This document shows positions 63,874 to 64,000 of a stretch of 64,000 nucleotides of DNA, piece after piece. Position 1 is the first letter of the stretch, and the number at the start of each line of letters is the position of its first letter. The stretch spans positions 11,532,001 to 11,596,000 of the forward strand of contig NZ_CP022098.1 of assembly GCF_002305875.1 (NCBI RefSeq), written 5' to 3'. The position numbers and the translations under genes are program-made. The notes under the pieces are model-generated. The model was not told the DNA's origin. It ran no database searches and saw only the letters and a list, made by a program, of their open reading frames with translations. This DNA is from Cystobacter fuscus. GTDB taxonomy: Bacteria; Myxococcota; Myxococcia; Myxococcales; Myxococcaceae.

Positions 63874-64000
63874 CGCTGCTTGCCCCCCGCCGGGGGGTAG
63901 AGCGCTTCCAGGGGCGTCCCCTTGAGGTCCATCTGCTGGAAGATGTGGCCGAGGAATTCCCGCTCCTCCAGACCAATGTTGCGCGCCAGCCGCATGCGCT
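63870..64000 (-). CDS. C-terminal end of an unidentified protein (cut by window edge)
   Basis: Forty-two codons before a TGA that overlaps the histidine-kinase ATG. The part reads RMRLARNIGLEEREFLGHIF, then QQMDLKGTPLEALYPPAGGKQR: a predicted helix and a short tail. GC-rich third positions and the coupled stop support a real gene. Too short to name. Confidence 0.6.
   Translation of the reverse strand, partial: RMRLARNIGLEEREFLGHIFQQMDLKGTPLEALYPPAGGKQR

Overview
The window is GC-rich, gene-dense DNA with very short gene gaps, many lipoproteins, a MYXO-CTERM-type tail on one secreted enzyme, a Dif-type chemosensory operon and paired FAAL/ACP/type III polyketide synthase genes. Together these point to a fruiting-body-forming myxobacterium (Myxococcales, probably Archangiaceae/Myxococcaceae). 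I read 50 protein-coding genes, two cut by the window edges. I see no rRNA, tRNA, CRISPR array, insertion sequence or prophage, and no gene-free stretch longer than 300 bases.

Layout. 1-7.4 kb: two convergent lipid/polyketide cassettes. On + lie an acyl carrier protein (partial), a type III PKS and a fatty acyl-AMP ligase (FAAL). On - lie a type III PKS, an ACP and a FAAL. Between them is a secreted pappalysin-type metalloprotease whose start codon sits in a predicted mRNA hairpin. 7.6-22 kb: mainly exported proteins (endonuclease/phosphatase-family lipoprotein, a GH16-fold protein lacking both catalytic glutamates, 5'-nucleotidase-family lipoprotein, MopE-like and PQQ-like propeller lipoproteins), plus prolyl-tRNA synthetase, ThpR and a saccharopine-dehydrogenase-like oxidoreductase. 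22-27 kb: a complete branched-chain amino acid ABC transporter (liv). 27-33 kb: a PRC-barrel-like protein, a grpE-dnaK-Ser/Thr kinase operon resembling the myxobacterial grpS-sglK locus, and a protein with a histone-H1-like basic tail. 33-38.4 kb: a DMT permease facing an FAD monooxygenase, a dipeptide epimerase, and larC and larB for the nickel-pincer cofactor.

38.5-55.1 kb: an alpha-glucan utilisation region. It has a pullulanase with a MYXO-CTERM-type tail, a lipoprotein GH13 amylase, and an eight-gene operon on - (GH13 amylase, malK, malE, malF, malG, a starch-binding-like periplasmic protein, an outer-membrane beta-barrel, a related lipoprotein). The genes fit a path from surface hydrolysis of starch or pullulan, through the barrel, to ABC uptake. 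MalF carries an unusual N-terminal extension of about 380 residues, and tandem palindromes lie upstream of the operon.

55.2-64 kb: a small lipoprotein, then the Dif chemosensory operon (MCP, CheW, CheY, CheA, CheC), which in Myxococcus controls exopolysaccharide and social motility, preceded by thiL. A 64-residue charged protein, a PocR-domain histidine kinase and the end of another gene close the window. The SglK-like chaperone and the Dif system act on the same output (extracellular fibrils/EPS) in Myxococcus, so the window may hold two parts of one developmental network.
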